NCBI GenBank assembly: GCA_021442155.1
Contig: CM038214.1
Span: forward strand, 18,997,808 to 19,061,807
Length of the DNA: 64,000 nt
Reading direction: 5' to 3'
From: Cymbidium sinense
Lineage: Eukaryota > Streptophyta > Magnoliopsida > Asparagales > Orchidaceae
The translations under genes were made by a program, and so were the position numbers. Within the stretch, counting starts at the first letter, position 1. The number at the start of each line of letters is the position of its first letter. Shown here piece after piece: positions 36,910 to 49,453 of this stretch. Below the pieces are notes generated by a model that searched no databases, was not told the origin of the DNA, and saw nothing but the letters and a program-made list of their open reading frames with translations.

Positions 36910-38775
36910 TTTTGGGACCAATCTGAGCTCAATCAAGCTCAACCTTCCCTAAGATGGACCTGTCCTCTCCACAAGAAAATATAGGAAGGATCATAGGCCA
37001 TCCATTCATGCATTTTGATGGATGGTCATGATTAAACGTGATTCCAATTTATCCCTTAAACCATAGCTTTAAATCAAACATCCTATCCTTGATCATGTGG
37101 TGAGAAAGCACATAGCTAGCTATAATAGATGTGACACCTAATATCAAATCATGCCTCATAATGCATAAAGTGGCCACTATGGGATTAAACATTTAATTAG
37201 GCTAAATCACCTAATTAATCATGAAAACTTCCTAAATTCATATCCCGCCTAGAAAATCAAAAGTATGAAATAAATTGCATTTAATAGATAATTGAACATA
37301 GAATATTCTAAATATAATTAATGGATTTTGAATAGTGTTTTCTCTAAATTTAGGTTTTATTAAGAATGTTATTTTGCTAATTACCCTTTAATTATCTCTA
37401 GTTAATCCCAAACTTCTTGTGCATAATTGGATGACTCTTCTCTCTAATTTATTAGTTTCTTAATTAGAGGAATTGATAATTCATTCCTTAATCACTACCT
37501 TAAGGTAATTAAGCTTAATTAAGGTTATAATTAGTGGTTTAACCCTCATTGAGTCAATTAAGTTTTATTAAGTGAATATGAGGTTTAGGGAATAATTTTG
37601 GGATACTTTCCTTAAGATATTCCTTAAACCCCCCTTCCTTCCTTAATTCAACCTTAACTAAGTGTTAATTCACTAATTACCCCCTTAATTAATTTCATAA
37701 AATTCTAAAAATTTCTAGAATAACTATTCTATCTTGGGTAAATGCTTTCAAGAGCCTAATTAAGGAAATCAAAATCTAATTCATATATGTGAGGGGTTAT
37801 GAAATTAAACCCCTTGCTTAATTAATCATTAATCATGAGCCAAATACATTTGGCCCTTTTCTTCTTAGGTGAATTCTGATTTAAATTCCTTGTGTGGTTT
37901 TATCTGTAATTATTTGATTAACTATGCTAAGGTGGTGTAGGTAAGGTGTAATTAACACACTTAATTCATACCTTAACCTAACCAAAGCATAAAATTGATC
38001 TAGTCACCTAAAAATTAAATTGAAACAACTAACATATGTAAGAATGGGTTAGGAACAACAAACTCACCTCAGATTTCTCAAATTAAATCAAACTCAAAAC
38101 AAAATCAAACCTTCCTTAAAAATAACTTGATTTGCTTTAAACTTTCTTATTTCATAAGATTGTCTTTAGGAATTAATTAGGGTGAATGTGTTTACATGCT
38201 TTCATCACTTTAGTACTTTCCTTAAGATATTCCTTAAACCCCCTTCCTTAAGAATTAAAAATGAAATGTTTTCTTCATGTCAAATTGCATGTTTTGGCCA
38301 AAGTAAAATATGAATGGCTATTATCACTACTAAATCCAAAACTATTTTCAAAATCTATAAATCAAACACCTAAAATTGAAAGTGTGCTACATATAATTAT
38401 TTATGAGCTTGCATGTGGATATAAATATGAAGATGTGCATAGTGTGGCATTCCTTCTCTTTTCTTTTAGCATAGTGTTGAATAGATTTGGAAAAGTGTAT
38501 AGTTCATTTGAAAAGAACACAACACTTGCCTAATCCCATTCTAATTCATTCATATGCTATTACTTAAGAAGGACATCCACACTTGTACATATAAATTGCA
38601 TAAACAAAATAAATAAACAAATACACACATTTTGCCTCTTTCTTTTCCATTCATTTCTTTTGTACATTTGTTTGTATTTAAGGAAAGTGGTATATTAGTC
38701 TGGACAACCCTAGGGTTGCGAGGCTTTAAGTTTCCCTAAGTAGGTCTTGTACTTTACATCCCAGGTGCTAACAAT
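36910..38775. repeat. Unidentified retroelement-like repeat, family 2 copy 2
   Basis: Colinear with 28,895-30,600 over about 1.8 kb, sharing the landmarks listed there. A 37 bp pyrimidine-rich segment (TACTTTCCTTAAGATATTCC onward) occurs twice inside this copy, at 37,604 and 38,214, but not in copy 1. The + strand open frame at 38,261-38,533 begins just after the second of these and has no recognisable domain or homologue in copy 1, so I do not call it a gene. Confidence 0.6.
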
Positions 38776-41225
38776 GGCACCATACACACTTATGCCTTTT
38801 ATACATACATGTGTGCATGTGAAAAATGGATAAGAAAACCTCTTTTCTACTTAATGAAAATCATGCATCATAAAGAATTCAAATTTTCTTAAGTAACTCA
38901 CTTAGCATTCATCATAAAGTGTGCTTCCATTTGTTTGTATAGATATGCTTAGGATTCATTCATATGCATGTTATACAAGTTGGGAAAGAAATGAAGTGAT
39001 GTGTGTTTTGTAATATTAATTCACTTTACTTAATCTTAAAATGCCTTTATTTTTTGAATAGGTTTGTTTAGAGTTGATCTAAACTTAGGATTAATTAAAA
39101 CACATAATAAAACATTCACTAAACAAAATCAAACCTGAATCTACTTTAGAAGCTACTTAGGTAGGGAAGGAAGAGAAGTTCTCTTCTCTTTTCCCTCTCT
39201 TATAACTTAATTAATTGTAGGTTCAATCAAACCTAAACAAAGCATCAAATAAAATTAACCCAAATCAACTAAACACTTAAATGAAACCACCCATGTAAGT
39301 TGAATATCTTCACACTTAGAGAATCCAAACCTTAAAGCCATAAGCATACCACACAAACCTTTTATAGCACACACATTAAACTAAGTCACCACTTCTAGCT
39401 TTTGGTTAGGACGGTGCATGGTTTGATGTTTTCTTTTATTTTGTGATATTTTGTTTTAGTCTGGATGTTAGGATGAATGTGTGTAGAATGAATGGTAGGA
39501 CGATTTAGTCTAATCATTATTTTTATAGGGGATTATGCTTAAGGAGTGTTGTAATAAAAATATAGTTGCTTTTGCTGTGCAGGTGCTTATACCCCTAAGC
39601 ATAATCCAATAGGCCAAGTGGACTTGGTTACCCATGTGTGAGGTGCTAAGTCCAATATATATTCTTAGAATTTGTATGGTTTGTTTAGCTAATCTCTATT
39701 TTCTAGGTGTTGGTTATATTTACTTTTCCTTTTCATGTTATTTTTGCAATTAAGATTTTGGAATGATTATTAGGATTAGGATGAGTATTGGTTATAAGAT
39801 CTCATCTTATGTACCATGTGAAGCCTTTGGAGCATCCACATTCCAACTATCTAAAAGAAGGAACCAAAGAATAATGAAGAAAACAAGAAAGAAGAAATGA
39901 AAAATGAAGACCCCCATAACATGAATTTCTTACTTGATTGTAAATTAATTCGTTTGTAATTCGTGTTGTATAAGGGTAGAGCTTCACCCAATTTCTTTTG
40001 AGTTTGTGTTGTGGTTCCCACAAATGGACTTTATTCTTTACAATTAGCTTTATAAAATGTTTGATGTTTTGTTTAGCTTGTGCATTAAGATGGTGTCCTT
40101 TTCATAGTTTTTCCTTACTTGATGTATGGCACGGATGATTAGGATCTTGGGAAAATAAATCTTCTATCAAATTAATCAACTAAAAAATAAATAATAAATA
40201 ACCTCATTTAAAGTCTTAGTTATAATCTAGATAAAAGAATTAGCAACCCCTTAGGTGGATGAGTATTTCTTTCATAACATCATGCACAAAAGTATATTGT
40301 TTCACTCTTGAATGGAGAGCTTCCACCTTTGCCGGAGAACTTGGCTTAACTTATAAGAGCCATGGTGGAAACACACCTCTCCCATATTGCTAATTTTGGC
40401 CCATAATCTTATTTCTCATGCATTAGGCATATGAATCCTATAAGCCTGAGTAAAATGATTGTCCAAAAGTGAAAAAAAATGTAATATGATTTGCATTAGA
40501 TCTAGGTCATTTTCATACCCATAGATGATCTAGTCTCTTATGGAGTGAGTTTAAGGACTTAGTCTCTTTCTAAAATAATAAATATGACCTAGCTATCTTG
40601 CATAAAGCATATGCCTTGCCTACATGAATTTAAAATCATAGGAGGAGTTGGTGGCCACCCCCAGGTGATTGTAAGTCCAAATATTCGGGTGGTTTGTCCT
40701 CTCTTGTGGAGGCAAAGCAAATGCCCATTTTTGCCTTTGATTTAGGTCATGCTTTTGGCCCTTGCCAAATCTCCCTATATTTAAGTTATGAGGTTGCTTC
40801 TCCCTTTGTGGGCGAAGTATAAATCCTCACCTCTTAGGCATTTCCACAATCTTGTGTTATAGAATCATAAGCCTAAATTTCTAATGAAAATTCAACTCAA
40901 ACAAATTATTTCAATTTCAAAATGTAAAGCCCAACCATAGGATAGTTTCAAATGCTCGTTAGGTTTCCTATCATCATGAGAATTTCCTACTTATCTTCTT
41001 TTGGCTTTGATAATAACTCCCTCTCTTTAATCAATCTCATTTGATCTTCTAAAATAAACTAGCTGATTGATAGTCCTACATATTTAAAATCTTTGGAATG
41101 ATCATTTACCTTAATGTATTCCTAAAGAATCCCCTTCTCGATGTAATTAACTATAGCTTTCCCAGACTTAAGAATCGGTTTAAAATAAACCATGCTTTAC
41201 TTTTCCTTGTAAAGTAGGGAAGAAT
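38776..41225. other. Unassigned, probably decayed retroelement DNA
   Basis: No long open frame and no recognisable domain on either strand. Noted pieces: GTGTGCATGTG-like simple sequence near 38,810; TTCTCTTCTCTTTTCCCTCTC near 39,180; and GCTTATACCCCTAAGCATAAT near 39,585. Its place between the family-2 repeat and a gag remnant suggests the non-coding interior of an LTR element. Confidence 0.4.
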
Positions 41226-41968
41226 CTAGTGCACATGTGGACCCATTATCTTTAGAGTCCTTATTGAGGTGATTAGGTCCATTATAGGGTGGTGACTTCT
41301 ATCTTTCGAGATAGTACACCTCTCCTCAATGTCATACCCGATCACCCTAATAAGAACATCTGGATCTATGCGGTGTCCAAATGCATAAAGAGTATATTCT
41401 ATCTTCATTTTATCCACATAGATTGAAGATGGAAGTATTACTCTTAGAAATTTAAAAATATTTCACCACAAACACCTTCTTGGGCCTAGATGATTGGTTA
41501 GGAAAGAAATTTGGCTTCCTCTTATAGGCTTGACCTTCGATCAATTTCTCGAATATTTTGATGGTAGAGCACTTAAGCATGAAGGCAACTGGGCGATGGA
41601 TATTCTTGAGTAGAATTTTAATGGCATGTTGTTCAGACAGTTATGGTTCGCATTTCATGCTCAGGTTATGCCACCTGAGAATGCAATCAACAAGGGACTC
41701 ATTGAGTTTTTGTTTCTCTACAATGAGGTCACCCTAGTTACCTCTATTGAGCTCCAGCAAACCTCTTGATAAAGAGGTGCTTCAACTCAACAAAAGTCTT
41801 CACCGAACCATTGGGTACTTCAGCATACCAATCAAATGCAACGAGAGCGCAACGAAAATGTGAAAAGGAATGTGTTCTTTGCCCTTTGTGTCGACTCTAA
41901 AGTGTTCAATGTGTTATCGCGGGTTCCCACTACCGTCAAAGATCTTGAAGGATGGTGGCATAGAACTC
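41226..41968 (-). pseudogene. Ty3/gypsy gag remnant
   Basis: From 41,963 on the minus strand: M-P-P-S-F-K-I-F-D-G-S-G-N-P-R-stop-H-I-E-H-F, the start of the retrotransposon gag domain, where F-D-G-T-G-D-P-x-x-H-L is usual. Further on are L-K-H-L-F-I-K-R-F-A-G-A (about 41,770), K-Q-K-L-N-E-S-L-V-D-C-I-L-R-W-H-N (about 41,680-41,720) and L-S-M-K-C-E-P in shifting frames. A second open segment (41,417-41,226) follows without recognised motifs. The gag is cut at the satellite junction at 41,968, so the N-terminus and 5' LTR are missing. Whether it belongs to the gypsy family of copies A and B cannot be decided, since neither retains gag here. Confidence 0.72.
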
Positions 41969-43379
41969 TAAATAAAATATAAAGTAAATAAAAACCTAAA
42001 CCTAAAAATTAAACCTGAAAATAAAACCTATAAATAAATAAATAAAAAACCTAAACCCTAAACTACAAAAAAAGAAAACCTAAACCTAAAGTAAACAAAA
42101 TAAAATAAACATAAACCTAAACTAAACTAACTAAACTAAAATAAATAAAACCTAAACCTAAACCTAAAATAAACTAAGCCTAAATTCTAAACTAAATAAA
42201 ATAAAATGAACTAAAAATAAACCTAAACCTAAAGTAAAATAATACCTAAAATAGACAAAACCTAAAACTTAAACCTAAAAAAATAAAATAAACCTAAACT
42301 AAACCTAAAAAAATAAAAAAAATAAACCTAAAAAAATAAAAAAATTAAACTAAACTAAAAATAGACTAAACCTAAACCAAACCTAAAAAATAAAATAAAT
42401 AAACTAAAATAAATAGACTAAATTAAATAAAATAAAATTAACTTAAATAAAAATAAAAATAAAACAAAGTAAAATAAAAAATAAACTAAATAAACCTAAA
42501 CTATGGGTTTACTTAATTTAAAAAAAATAAAATTTTAAAAAAAGAGACAAATAAACAACTAAACTTTAAACCTACAACCTAAACCCTAAACTAAACCCCA
42601 AACCTTAAATCTTATACCAATACCATAATCTATAACCCTAAACCATAAATCCTAAACCCAAAATCTAAAAGATATAAATCTAAAAAATAAAACCTAAAAA
42701 TAAAATAAATAAAACCTAAAATAAAATAAAATAATAAATAATAAATAATAAATAAACTAAACCCAGACCTAAATCTAAAATAAACCTAAACCTTAAAAAA
42801 AAATAAAAAAAATAAAACTAAAATAAAATAAAATAAATAAAACCTAAAGTAAACTAAAAATAAAACCTAAATAAAATAAAAACTAAACTAAAATAAAAAT
42901 AAAATAAACCTAAAATAGAATAAAATAAAAACTAAATAAAAACCTAAACCTAAAAAATAATCCTAAAAATAAAACCTAAACCCTAAACTTAAAAAACAAA
43001 ACCTAAACCCTAAACTAAAAAAAAAACCTAAACCTAAAATAAAATAAAATTAACTAAAATAAACCTAAATCTAAAATAAACCTAAAATAAAACCTAAAAC
43101 CAGAGCAAATAATTAAAATAAAACCTAAACCTAAACCTAAAAATTAAAAATAAAATCAAAACCAAAATTAAATAAAATATAACTAAACTATAAAATGAAC
43201 CTAAACTAAACCTAAAAACTAAACTAAAATAAAAATCCTAAACTAAAATAAATAAACTTAAAATAAATAAACTAAAATAAAAAATTAAAATAAACCTAAA
43301 TCAATTTAAAAACTAAAATTAACTAACATAAATAAAAAAAAATAAACTAAATAAACCTATCATGGGTTTACTTAATTAA

Positions 43380-43431
<52 letters not shown>

Positions 43432-46400
43432 GAAATAAAAAACTCTAATCCTAAACCCAAACCCTAAATTGTCCCAAACTTTCAACTCACCCAATCCTAA
43501 ACCCCACAAACCCTACCACCCTAAAAAAAACTTCCCACTACACCACACCCCAAACCGTAAATCCTAAATCCTAAAAACCAAAAAACCTAAACCTAAATTA
43601 AATCAAACCTAAATTTAAAATTAATAAAAAACCTCAACCTTAAAATTAAAAAATAATAAAACCTAAAAACTAAACCTAACCTTAACTCTAAAATAATAAA
43701 ATAAAAATAAAATTAAAATTAAAATAAAATAAATAAAAACTAAATAAAAACCTAAACCTAAAAAATAAACCTAAAAATAAAACTTAAGAATGATAAAAAT
43801 AAACTCCCTAAACTAAAAAAACCTAAACCTAAAACAAACAAATTAAAATAAATCAAAAACTAAAATAAATAAACTAATAAATAAAATAAACCTAAAATAA
43901 ACTCAACCTAAACCCTAAACTAAATAAAATAAAATAAACAAAATAAACCTAAAGTTAAACTAAAAAATAAGACAAAAAAAAACCAAAATAAAATAAACCT
44001 AAACCTAAAAAAAAAATAATAAAAAAACCCAGACCTAAACTAAACATAAAATAAAATAAACCTAAACTAAAAAAATAAAAAACTAATCCAGAAAATAAAC
44101 CTTAACCTAAACCTAAAATAAAAAAAATAAACTAAAATAAATAAACCAAATAAAACTATCTAGATAAAAATAAAATATAAAATATAAATAAACTAAGATA
44201 ATTAAAAAAAATAAAATAAATTAAATAAACATAAACCTACTAGTTTACTTAATTTAAAAAAATAAAATATAAAATAAAATAAAACAAAAAAAAACCATGA
44301 TCCTAAACTTACAACCTTAACCTAAACCTACCAACCCTAAAACCTAAACCCTAAAATCTACAACCCTAAACCTTACACCATAAACTCACCCTAATCCCAA
44401 ACCAAAACCCCAAAACTTAAAACCTAAATCTAAACTATAAAACTTAAAATAAAATAAAATAAAACCTAAAACAAAAATAAAATTAAAAAAAAAAACATAA
44501 ACTACAAACCTTAAAAAAGAAATAAAAATAAAATTTTAAAACTTAACTAAAACATAATAAATATTAACTAAATTAGACTACCAAATTAAAAACTTAAATC
44601 AAATAAAAACTAAACATAAAATAAAAATAAAATAAACCTAAAATAAAATAAAATAAAAACTAAATATAAACCTAAACCTAAATAATAAACCTAAAAATAT
44701 ATATAATATAACCTAAACCATAAAATAAAAAAAAACTAAACCTAAAATAAAAATAAAATAAACCTAAACCTAAACTAAAATAAACTAAACCAAAATAAAT
44801 GAAACCTAAACCTAAACCTAAACCTAAACCTAAATAAAATAAAATAAACTAAAAATAAACCTAAACCTAAACTCAAAAATAAAACCTAAAAAAACCTAAA
44901 ATAAAAGCCCAAAACCTAAACCTAAAAAATAAAATAAAAACCTAAATCTAAACCAAAAATTAAAAAATAAAACTAAAACTTAAAAAATAAAATAAAAATC
45001 TAACTAAACTAAAAAAATAAACCTAAACCTAAACCTAAAAAATAAATTAAAATAAAAAACCCAAACTAAACTAAATAAACCTAAAATAAATAAACTAAAC
45101 TAAATAAAAATAAAAATAAACTCAAATCAAAATAAAAAATAAAATAAACTAAAATAAAAAAAATAAAAAACTAAATAAACCTAAACTTACTAGTTTACTT
45201 AATTTAAAAAAAGATAAAATAATAATAATAAAAATAATAAACAAAAAAAACATAACCCTAAACACTTAACCTTAAAACTAACCCTAAACGCTAAACTCTA
45301 AACCCTAAACGTGTAACCCTAAACTCTAAACCCTAAAATCCTAAACCAAAAACCAAAAACCCTAAACCCAAACCCTAAAACTTAAAACCTTAAACACAAA
45401 ACCCTAAACCCTAAACCCTAAACCCTAGACCTTAAACCTACAACCCTAAACCCCAAACCCTAAACCATAAAACCCTAAACCCCAAACCCAAAACCCTAAA
45501 CCCTAAAACTTAAAGACTAAAGCCTAAACCTTAACCCTAAACCCTAAAACCCTAAATCATAAAACCTTAAACCCTAAACCCGTAAACCCTAAACCCTAAA
45601 CCCTAAAACCTAAACACTAAAAACCTAAAAACCTAAACCTAAAAAATAAAATAAAACTCAACTAAAAAATAAACTTAAACCTAAAAAATAAAATAAATAT
45701 AAAACTCAACTAGAAAATAAACCTAAAGCTAAACCTAAACCTAAAAAATAAACTAAAATAAAAAGCCTAAACTAAAATAGATAAGCCTAAAATAAATCAA
45801 CTACACTAAATAAAAATAAAAAATATGGCTAAATAAAAATAACCTTAAACCCTAAATCCTAAATCGTAAACCCTAAATCCTAAACCCTAAACCCTAAAAC
45901 TAACCCTAAACCCTAAACCCTAAACCTACAACCCCAAACCCTAAACCCTAAACCTAAAACCCTAAACCTTACCAGTTTACTTTAAAAATAAAGTAAATAA
46001 ACTAAATAAAAAAACCTAAACCTACCAGTTTACTTAGATTTTTAAAAAAGCTTAAACCCTAAACCCTAAACCCTAAAATGAACTCTAAACCCTAAACTTT
46101 AAACTTACAACCCTAAACCTTAAACCCTAAAAAACCCTATACCCTAAACCGTAAATCATAAAACCTAAACCCTAAACCCTAAACCCTAAAATGCTAAACC
46201 CTAAACCCTAAACCCTAAACCCTAAACCCGAAACCATAATCCTTAAACCCTAAACACTAAAACCCTAAGCCCTAAGCCCTAAACCCTAAACTCTAAACCC
46301 TAAACTCTAAAACCTATAACTGAAAACCCTAAACCCTAAACCTGAAACACTAAACCCTAAACCCTAAACCCTAAAACCCTAAATGCTAAACTTGAAACCC

Positions 46401-47665
46401 TGAACCCTAAACCCTAAACCCTAAACCCTAAACTCTAAACCATAAACCTTAAACCATAAATCCTAAACCATAAACCTTAAATCCTAAAAAGCTGAAAAGC
46501 TAAACCTAAACTAAATAAAACCTAAAAATAAAATAAAAAAACCTAAACTAAAATAAAATAAATAAAAACCTAAACCAAACTAAAAAATAAAAAACCTAAA
46601 TAAAATAAAAACTAAACCTAAAATATAAATAAAATAAACCTAAAATATAATGAAATAAAAACTAAACTAAAACTTAAACCTAAAAAATAAACCTAAAAAT
46701 AAAACCTAAACCCTAAACTAAATAAAACCTATACTTAAAATAAAAATAAAATAAACCTAAACTTAAACCTAAACCTAAACCAGAACTTAAATAAATAAAA
46801 TTGAATAAACTAAAAATAAACCTAAACCTAAACTAAAAAAATAAAACCTAAATATAATCCTAAAATAACAACCTCAAACTTAAATCTAAAAAAAAGAAAA
46901 TATTGACCTAAACCTAAACCTAAAAATATAAAATAATACGTAAACCTAAAAAATAAAATAAAAATAAAACTAAACTAAAAAATAAAAATAAACCTAAATT
47001 AAACTTAAAAAATAAACTAAAACAAAAACATAAACTAAAATAAATAAACCTAAAATAAATGAAACAAACTATAAAAAATAAAAATAAACCTAAATAAAAA
47101 TAGAAAATAAACCTAAATAAAAATAAAATATAAAATAAACTAAAATAAACTAAATAAACCTAAACACACAATTTTACTTAGTTTTTTTATAATTAAAATA
47201 CCCCAATTCCTAAATCTTAAACCCTAAACCCTAAAGCCTAAAACTACCCCTAAACCTTAAACCCTAAATCTTCAACCCTAAGCCTACAACCCTAAACCTT
47301 AAACCCTAAACCCTAAATCATAAAAAACCCTAAACCCAAAACCATGAACTCTAAACCCTAAACCCTAACTAAAATCAAAACCTAAACTAAACCCTAAGAA
47401 ACTCTAAACCCTAAACCAACTAAACCCTAAACCTTAATCCTTAAAACCCTAAACCCTAGAGCCTAAATCTTAAACCCTAAACAATAAATCCTAAGCTAAC
47501 CCTAAACTCTAAATCCTAAATCATAAAACACTTAACCTTAATTCCTAAACACTAAACCCTAAACCATAATTCTTAAAACCCAAAACACTAAATCATAATC
47601 CCCAAACCCAAAACCCTAAGCCCTTAACGTTAAACCATAAACCCTAAACTAACATTAAATCCTAA
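41969..47665 (+). repeat. Telomere-like satellite, block 9
   Basis: Units of about 0.84-1.13 kb with boxes at 42,485-42,528, 43,345-43,380, 44,221-44,260, 45,170-45,210, a doublet at 45,968-46,050, and 47,150-47,190. CCCTAAA-rich halves are short after the first three boxes and long after the last three. The longest perfect heptamer run noticed in the window, five units, is at about 46,195-46,229. No gene is seen. Confidence 0.9.
43379..43431 (+). repeat. (TAA)n microsatellite
   Basis: About 17 uninterrupted TAA units directly after a boundary box. Shorter AATAATAAT runs occur at the same place after the box at 45,170-45,210 and in the dimeric region at about 33,390, which points to expansion from a seed already present in the unit. 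Confidence 0.93.
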
Positions 47666-48127
47666 TAATGGGAAAAACCTTGATGGAAAGAAATCACCTT
47701 CAAGTAGGCTCAATGTATATCCAAAGGGAGGCTCGATGCGATGATTATCACAATGGTGGTGGGGAATCTGGAGGTACTGATGGATATGGAGGTGGTGGTC
47801 GAAGCAATGGTGGTCATGGAGGCGAGAGAGCAGAGGTTACCATGGTGGTGGTAGACAGGATCGAGAGTTGATGGTGAATCCTGCTAATAAAGTGGTGCTT
47901 CGATGGGAAACTAGAGAAACTAAAGAACATTTGATCCAATCTATTGCTTAAGGAACTATGCCTTTATAATAGAGATGGTTCAACTTATCTAGGGTTTTTG
48001 ATTTACTCTATGGGTGTTCATTTTTTATCTATGTCATCACTTGGGTCTTAGAAAACTTGGGGTACAACTTCATTGATGAAATCAAAATAAGAAATGTTGA
48101 ATATTAATTTGTTCTCTATTAAAAAAA
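47666..48127 (+). pseudogene. GRP mRNA 3'-end copy 7
   Basis: It starts N-G-K-N-L-D-G-K-K-S at the shared breakpoint, then the frame shifts. An ATG created upstream (ATGGGAAAAACC) opens a 67-codon frame that reads the glycine codons out of phase; I treat it as accidental. The 3' UTR is complete, with TTAGAAAACTTGGGG and AGAAATGTTGAATATTAATT, and ends in a seven-base A run followed by CCCTAAAACT and a boundary box only a few bases on. Confidence 0.83.
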
Positions 48128-49453
48128 CCCTAAAACTATCAATTTACTTAATTTTTTTTTAAAAAACCTTAAACCCTAAACCCTAAAATTAACCCTGAAC
48201 CCTAAAACTAACCCTAAACCCTAAACCATAAACCTACAACTCTAAACCCTAAACCCAAAACCCTAAAAAACCCTAAACCCAAAACCCTAAACTAACCCTA
48301 AACCATAAACCCTGAACTAACCCTAAACTTTAAACTAAACCTAAAAACCACAAACATTAAAGCCTAAAGCCTAAACCGTAAGCTAACCCTAAACCCTAAA
48401 CCCTAAGCCCTCAAAGCCCTAAACCCTAAAGCTTAAACCCTAAACCCTAAACCCTAAACCATAAACTCTAAAACCCTAAACCTTAAAACCCTAAAACATA
48501 CACCCTAAACCCTAAAAACCTTAAAATTGAAACCTAAACTAAATAAAACCTAATAAATAGATAAATAAATGACCTAAACCTAAATTAAATAAAATAAAAT
48601 AAAAACCAAAACTAAAATCTAAACCTAAACCTAAAAATAAAATAAAATTAAAATTAAAATAAATTAAAATAAAATAAATAAAAACCTTTACTAAACTAAA
48701 AAATTAAATAAATCTAAGAATAAAAAACTTAAATAAAATAAAAACTAAACATAAAATAAAAATAAAATAAACCTAAAATGACATAAAATAAACACTAAAT
48801 AAAAACCTAAAATTAAAAAATAAACCTAAAAAAAATTATAAGTAAAATCTAAACCCTAAACTAATAAAAACCTAAACCAAAACTAAAAATAAAATAAATA
48901 AAATAAAATAAACATAAATATAAACTAAAATAAATAGAACCTAAAATAAACTAAACCTAAACCTAAACATAAACTAAATAAAATAAAATAAACTAAAAGT
49001 AAACCTAAACCTAAACTAAAAAATAAAACATAAAAGAAACCTAAAATAAAAATCTAAAACCTAAACCTAAAAAAACAAAATAAAAACTTAAACCTAAACC
49101 TAAAAATAAAAAATAAAATAAATAAACTAAAGTATATAACAATAAAAAATAAACCTAAATAAAAATAAAAAAATAAACTCAAATAAATAAAAAATAAACT
49201 AAATATACTAAATAATCTTAAACCTACTAATTTATTTAATTTTAAAAAAATAGTAAACCCTAAATCCTAAACTCTAAAACTAACCCTAAACCCTAAACCT
49301 TAAACCTACAACCATAAAACTTAAACCCTAAAACCCTAAACCCTAAACCCTAAAACCTACAACCCTAAATCTAAAACCCCAAACCCTAAACCCTAAACTC
49401 TAAACTAACCCTAAAACTTAAACCCTAAACTAACCCTAAACCATAAATCCTAG
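48128..49453 (+). repeat. Telomere-like satellite, block 10
   Basis: Begins with a boundary box (about 48,130-48,165, ATCAATTTACTTAATTTTTT), then CCCTAAA-rich sequence to about 48,530, an A-rich half to 49,205, a box at 49,206-49,250, and CCCTAAA-rich sequence to the next GRP copy. No gene is seen. Confidence 0.88.

Noticed and set aside
38261..38533. 90-codon + strand open frame in the family-2 repeat
   Set aside because: No recognisable domain and not conserved in the homologous copy at 28.9-30.6 kb.
47668..47871. 67-codon frame starting with ATG at GRP copy 7
   Set aside because: The ATG arises inside the shared breakpoint sequence, and the frame leaves the GRP phase after a few codons; other copies do not keep it.
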